From: Tractidigestivibacter sp050946515
GTDB lineage: Bacteria > Actinomycetota > Coriobacteriia > Coriobacteriales > Atopobiaceae
Direction of reading: 5' to 3'
Length of the DNA: 64,000 bases
Assembly: GCF_050946515.1 (NCBI RefSeq)
Contig: NZ_JBMNUX010000003.1
Location: forward strand, 173,667-237,666
Shown here: piece by piece, positions 60,659 through 64,000 of the stretch
Numbering within the stretch: position 1 is the first letter of the stretch
Layout of the letters: every line of letters begins with the position of its first letter
Program-made: the position numbers and the translations under genes
Notes under the pieces: model-generated
What the model was told of the DNA's origin: nothing
Database searches by the model: none
Seen by the model: the letters and a program-made list of their open reading frames with translations, nothing else

Positions 60659-61918
60659 ATGAAAATAGCGGTTGCGGGAACTGGCTACGTTGGACTATCA
60701 CTCACAGTGTTGCTTGCACAGCACAATGAAGTGCGTGCAGTGGACATCATTCAAAGCAAGGTTGATAAGCTCAATCGCTTCGAGTCACCTATACGCGATG
60801 CTGAGATTGAGAGGTTCCTGTCAGAGGCAAAAAGCGGGAAGCGCGAGCTTCATTTTTCTGCGACGCTCGATGCGGACAAAGCCTATGCAGGCGTGGACTA
60901 TGCCGTCATCGCTACTCCCACCAACTACGATGACGCTACAAATTCATTCGATACGTCATCTGTGGAGGCCGCCATTGCTGCGGTGCGCAAGGTGAATCAG
61001 ACGGCATGGATTGTTATCAAGTCGACGATTCCCGTTGGCTATACCGAGGGGCTGAAGGAGCGCTTGGGTGACGAGAAGATCTTCTTCTCTCCGGAGTTCC
61101 TGCGCGAAGGGCACGCCCTCTGGGACAACCTTCACCCGAGCCGCATTGTGGTAGGAGCTCCAAAGGACGATTCTGAAGCCGTGGAAGCTGCCAAGAAGTT
61201 CGCCTCCCTTCTTGCCGAGGGTGCGGATCCTTCGGAGCGCGAGCGCAAGAATGCTGACGGTACGACCGGAATTCCCGAGCTCGTGCTTGGCACTACTGAG
61301 GCTGAGGCGGTGAAGCTCTTCGTAAATACTTATCTCGCTCTTAGGGTTTCGTATTTCAACGAGCTCGATACCTACTGCGAGGTAAAAGGTCTCTCCACGG
61401 CTGACATCATTCACGGCATCTCGCTCGACCCGCGCGTTGGGGATTTCTATAACAACCCCTCTTTCGGCTATGGCGGATATTGCCTGCCAAAGGACTCCAA
61501 GCAGCTTCTCGCAAATTACAGGGGCGTGCCTCAGGACCTGATTCGTGCCATCGTAGACGCCAACGACACCCGCAAGGACTTCATTGCCGATCAGGTGGAA
61601 TCGCGAATCGTCAAGCTGGTATACGAGGGCGTAAACCAGCCAGTGGTCGGCGTCTATCGACTTACCATGAAATCAGGCTCTGACAACTTCCGATCGTCTT
61701 CCATTCAAGGCGTCATTCGTCGCCTGCGCGACAAGGGCATTCCCGTTGTGGTCTATGAGCCGACGCTTGCGGATGATGAGTTCCTCGGATGCAAGGTGAC
61801 ACATGACGCGGCGGCGTTCAAGGATCGCTGCGACGTGATAGTGGCCAATCGTTGGAGCGATGAGCTCTCTGATGTTGCTGATAAGGTCTATACGCGCGAT
61901 CTGTTTAGAAGAGACTAG
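60659..61918 (+). CDS. ugd: UDP-glucose 6-dehydrogenase
   Basis: 419 residues. KIAVAGTGYVGLSLTVLLAQ NAD-binding start, YAVIATPTNYDDATNSFDTS, IIKST-like VIKSTIPVGYTEGL, and the catalytic Cys in FGYGGYCLPKDSKQL at about residue 275. C-terminal UDP-binding domain follows. Makes UDP-glucuronate for the capsule. TAAGGGG before ATG 60659. Composition returns to GC-rich here. A terminator follows. Confidence 0.94.
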   Translation: MKIAVAGTGYVGLSLTVLLAQHNEVRAVDIIQSKVDKLNRFESPIRDAEIERFLSEAKSGKRELHFSATLDADKAYAGVDYAVIATPTNYDDATNSFDTSSVEAAIAAVRKVNQTAWIVIKSTIPVGYTEGLKERLGDEKIFFSPEFLREGHALWDNLHPSRIVVGAPKDDSEAVEAAKKFASLLAEGADPSERERKNADGTTGIPELVLGTTEAEAVKLFVNTYLALRVSYFNELDTYCEVKGLSTADIIHGISLDPRVGDFYNNPSFGYGGYCLPKDSKQLLANYRGVPQDLIRAIVDANDTRKDFIADQVESRIVKLVYEGVNQPVVGVYRLTMKSGSDNFRSSSIQGVIRRLRDKGIPVVVYEPTLADDEFLGCKVTHDAAAFKDRCDVIVANRWSDELSDVADKVYTRDLFRRD

Positions 61919-61945
61919 GAAGGCGAAGCAGTTTATTCTATTTGG

Positions 61946-61986
61946 GTCCCCAGCCGGTAGCGGTACCAGTCGGGGACTTTTCTTTT
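61946..61986 (+). terminator. Intrinsic terminator closing the capsule locus
   Basis: GTCCCC (61946-61951) / GGGGAC (61972-61977) with additional inner pairing, then TTTTCTTTTC. Confidence 0.75.
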
Positions 61987-62023
61987 CGAAGCAGCGTTTA
62001 GTCCTCCCAAACGTTGTGGCACC

Positions 62024-62758
62024 CTATGCCCTTTGCACACTACCTTCTACCAGCGTAAACGCGGCAATCGTGAAGCCGTCCTCAATCTCGCCGGACGCGA
62101 TCTTTGCTCGCAGCTCCTCTGCCGTCAGCTCCACTGCGTCTTGGATGCCCTCGTGGCCGACGTTGGCGTCGTAGCCGTCGATGTCTACCAGGTAGATGCC
62201 CACGACAGACGAGGTGAGGCCGCTGTCGGGAGTGACGTCCCCCACGAGCTTGGCGTCTCCGCGCGGGGTCGCGCGAAGCTCCTCGGATAGCTCGCGGCTC
62301 ACGTCCGTCTTGCCATTGGAGTCAAGCTCCGAGTGGCCGCGCGGGAACCCGAGCTGCTCCTGCCTGATGGCATGGCGGCCCTGCCTTAGGAGCACGTACT
62401 TCTCGCCATGCCTCGGGACGATCACCACGCCGTTTCCTGCGGTGGGGACCACTCGCTCGTAGGGGTAGCAGCCCTCGCCAGACTCTACGGGGTCCACCAC
62501 CAGCGTGTTGTACTGGCTCTCGTAGACGATTCCGAACTGCTGCCCCAGCTTTTCCGAAGTGGCTATGACGCGCTTCTTGGCGTCGCGCTCGCTGAGGTCT
62601 GCCAGCGGGTAGTCGCCTACAGGAGCAAAGAGCTGCGCGTTCTCGGGCTTGCTGCGGAACTTGATGTAGGCACTAAGCGGCTTTGGCGTCACATATTGGG
62701 ATTGGCCGCTCCACAGACGGGCTCTCGCGCTTGCCGGTGTCCTTTTGCTCGCTGGCAC
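62024..62758 (-). CDS. Nudix hydrolase-family protein with N-terminal extension
   Basis: 244 residues as drawn. Nudix core: VVPTAGNGVVIVPRHGEKYV, then the box from GFPRGHSELD to VSRELSEELRA; the first box Glu (8 before the Arg) reads Ser, but R-E-x-x-E-E is intact. N-terminal about 100 residues are not recognised. Start uncertain: GTG 62758 gives an 86-bp overlap with the upstream membrane-protein gene, GTG 62692 a short overlap; neither has a good ribosome site. Tight linkage to the two-TM gene suggests they act together. Substrate unknown. Confidence 0.75.
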   Translation of the reverse strand: MPASKRTPASARARLWSGQSQYVTPKPLSAYIKFRSKPENAQLFAPVGDYPLADLSERDAKKRVIATSEKLGQQFGIVYESQYNTLVVDPVESGEGCYPYERVVPTAGNGVVIVPRHGEKYVLLRQGRHAIRQEQLGFPRGHSELDSNGKTDVSRELSEELRATPRGDAKLVGDVTPDSGLTSSVVGIYLVDIDGYDANVGHEGIQDAVELTAEELRAKIASGEIEDGFTIAAFTLVEGSVQRA

Positions 62759-63890
62759 CTTCTATCCCTGTCTTTCTCAGGATTGTGTGCGTGGCGTCGG
62801 AGCAGAGCTGCCCTATGCTGCCGAGCGCCTCGGAAAGCGAGAGGAAGCCGTCGATCCTGTCAGATATGAAGTTCGTCACGTACTCCGATATCAGGAGGAA
62901 CAGCAGCGTCTCGACGATGCCGACCACGGTCGTGTGCAGGGGAAGCTGGTCGTCGAAGAGGTCCTGGAACTCGTTCATCCCCAGCTCGATCAGGCAGGCG
63001 ATGAGCACGCACAGGAGGGCAAAGCCTATGCGCGTCCAGATGCGCGACAGGGTGAGCCTGCGCTGGTCTTGGCGCTGCATCTCCTGGTGGAACTCGTAGC
63101 GGGGGACGAAGACCTGCGAGCTTGGTGACGGGTCGGGCGCCTTTGCGTAGCCGGCGTAGCGCACCATGTCGCGGATGTCGGGGAGCGTGCCTGCATAGCG
63201 CTCGGCCGGGAACTGCTCGAACGTGTTGCTCTCTGGCTGCAGGTAGCGCTGGGAGTTCTCGACGCCATCGCCCCAAGTCTCGTTGAGGCGCGCTACAAAG
63301 TCGGAGCGGAACGTGTCGCCAGTCTTGCCTTTGGAGGAGAGGTCCTCGACGTCGTAGCGCTTGGACGAGTTGCAGATGCTGATCTCGCAGGCGTAGTTGT
63401 AGCAGAGGTCGACGATGGCCTCGGCGTACTGGTAGGGCTCGAGCGCGGTTGCGGGGACTTTGCCACTTTTCTCCCTTAGCTGGCGCAGGTACTCCGAGCG
63501 GTTGTTGCCGTGCTCGGCGTAGATTTTGAGCCCGCGGATGACCTGGACGGCCTTGTCCCAAGGGCCGGTAGGCTTGGGGCTTGCGCCATGGCGCATGCCC
63601 AGGGCGGCCTCGAGGATGTTCCACATCTTGAGGTCTTTGTAGTCGTTGGCGTCCCTGGGCGGCAGGTAGGCATCGCGCAGGGGGCTGATGCGCAGGACGA
63701 TGGAGAGAAGCCAATAGAGGTTGTGCAGTATCTCCCGCATCTCGCTTGTGTCGATGGCGCTGGGGTGCGTCTTCCCGTGCTCGTCGGTCACGGTGAACAG
63801 GTCGCGCAGGTCCTCCTCGGAGCGCATGCGCTCGTCCTTGTCGCCGATGTAGCCCAAGATCTCCGAGAGGTCGGTGATATGGCTGCCCAA
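62673..63890 (-). CDS. Two-TM protein of unknown function, possibly 5'-truncated
   Basis: 405 residues as drawn from TTG 63890. A helical soluble N-terminal part of about 280 residues (LRDLFTVTDEHGKTHPSAID; YAEAIVDLCYNYACEISICN), then two TM segments (about 293-312 and 320-345) and a short charged tail. No ribosome site before TTG 63890; AAGGA precedes ATG 63827. The frame stays open to a stop near 63952 without ATG, next to an IS start, so an insertion may have cut the original N terminus. Family unknown; not recognised as any defence effector, though the layout fits one. Confidence 0.6.
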   Translation of the reverse strand: MGSHITDLSEILGYIGDKDERMRSEEDLRDLFTVTDEHGKTHPSAIDTSEMREILHNLYWLLSIVLRISPLRDAYLPPRDANDYKDLKMWNILEAALGMRHGASPKPTGPWDKAVQVIRGLKIYAEHGNNRSEYLRQLREKSGKVPATALEPYQYAEAIVDLCYNYACEISICNSSKRYDVEDLSSKGKTGDTFRSDFVARLNETWGDGVENSQRYLQPESNTFEQFPAERYAGTLPDIRDMVRYAGYAKAPDPSPSSQVFVPRYEFHQEMQRQDQRRLTLSRIWTRIGFALLCVLIACLIELGMNEFQDLFDDQLPLHTTVVGIVETLLFLLISEYVTNFISDRIDGFLSLSEALGSIGQLCSDATHTILRKTGIEGASEQKDTGKRESPSVERPIPICDAKAA

Positions 63891-63961
63891 ATTCAGACAC
63901 GTTTGAAGCCGAGCTAACGAAAGCCCTAGGATGTGCCGAAAGGCACGGAAGGGCTATTGCC

Positions 63962-64000
63962 ATGAGCAAGACGACGAGAAGGAAGTACGACCCCAAGTTC
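63962..64000 (+). mobile_element. Start of an IS3-type transposase OrfA (partial)
   Basis: First 13 codons MSKTTRRKYDPKF, the usual opening of IS3-family OrfA (R-K-Y-x-x-E/K-F). GGAAGGG precedes ATG 63962. The gene runs off the window. The IS left end should lie within about the preceding 80 bp; an inverted repeat could not be defined without the right end. Confidence 0.62.

Overview
The window looks like a chromosome segment of a high-GC, anaerobic, Gram-positive actinomycete of the class Coriobacteriia (Atopobiaceae/Olsenella-like). This is inferred from GC-rich coding with Shine-Dalgarno-led genes, a dlt operon, a sucrose PTS, a DUF3516-type Ski2 helicase, a TM1266-like regulator and a set of flavodoxin, carboxymuconolactone decarboxylase and UbiD genes. 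No rRNA or marker gene fixes the species.

Layout, left to right. 1-4 kb: the 3' part of peptidase T, a membrane protein and two tandem Cof-type HAD phosphatases. 3.8-4.3 kb: a palindrome cluster and initiator tRNA-fMet. 4.3-7 kb (minus strand): a PucR/CdaR-type regulator followed by a LigM-like, tetrahydrofolate-dependent O-demethylase. 7-9 kb: two small Cys-containing proteins and a PrsW-family protease. 9.4-14.8 kb: a redox operon (flavodoxin, two-domain CMD protein, Fe-alcohol dehydrogenase, flavodoxin, cupin), then a membrane protein and a MerR-family activator. 15-19.7 kb: UbiD decarboxylase, DASS carboxylate transporter, UbiX, isopentenyl-diphosphate isomerase and an LpdD-like prenyl-flavin chaperone. 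19.7-26.6 kb: PEBP protein, a Tat-lipoprotein solute-binding protein with a fused permease-ATPase, TM1266-like regulator, HelD-like helicase and EngB. 26.8-33 kb: dltABCD, then a DltX-like microprotein at the 3' end and a membrane serine hydrolase. 33-41.7 kb: proA, a DUF3516 helicase operon, small regulators, a HAD protein, ferritin, a GH3 remnant and pyrE. 42-48.3 kb: asnS, sucrose-6-phosphate hydrolase plus sucrose EIIBCA behind LacI-type operators, and yebC. 48.4-61.9 kb: a capsule/exopolysaccharide locus (Wzz-like, BY-kinase, PHP phosphatase, phosphoglycosyltransferase, DUF4422 and other glycosyltransferases, Wzx, Wzy, Ugd) that is visibly AT-rich between about 50.7 and 60.6 kb. 62-64 kb: a Nudix protein, a two-TM protein of unknown function and the start of an IS3-type transposase.

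Two groups read as working systems. The demethylase at 4.4 kb and the UbiD/UbiX/LpdD operon at 15 kb together suggest metabolism of methoxylated aromatic (plant phenolic) acids: uptake, O-demethylation and non-oxidative decarboxylation. An isopentenyl isomerase sits inside the cofactor part of that operon and could supply the prenyl donor for prenyl-FMN. The dlt block carries every part of the D-alanylation machine, with dltX moved to the 3' end, plus a candidate D-alanyl esterase or peptidase.

The intergenic DNA is unusually structured. A terminal-inverted-repeat element of about 160 bp is present twice in opposite orientations (8929-9090 and 41827-41986). There are also four different families of palindromic or tandem repeats (3.8-4.1 kb, 18.0 kb, 23.1-23.3 kb, 34.5 kb). 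All functional statements rest on motif reading; no searches were run.
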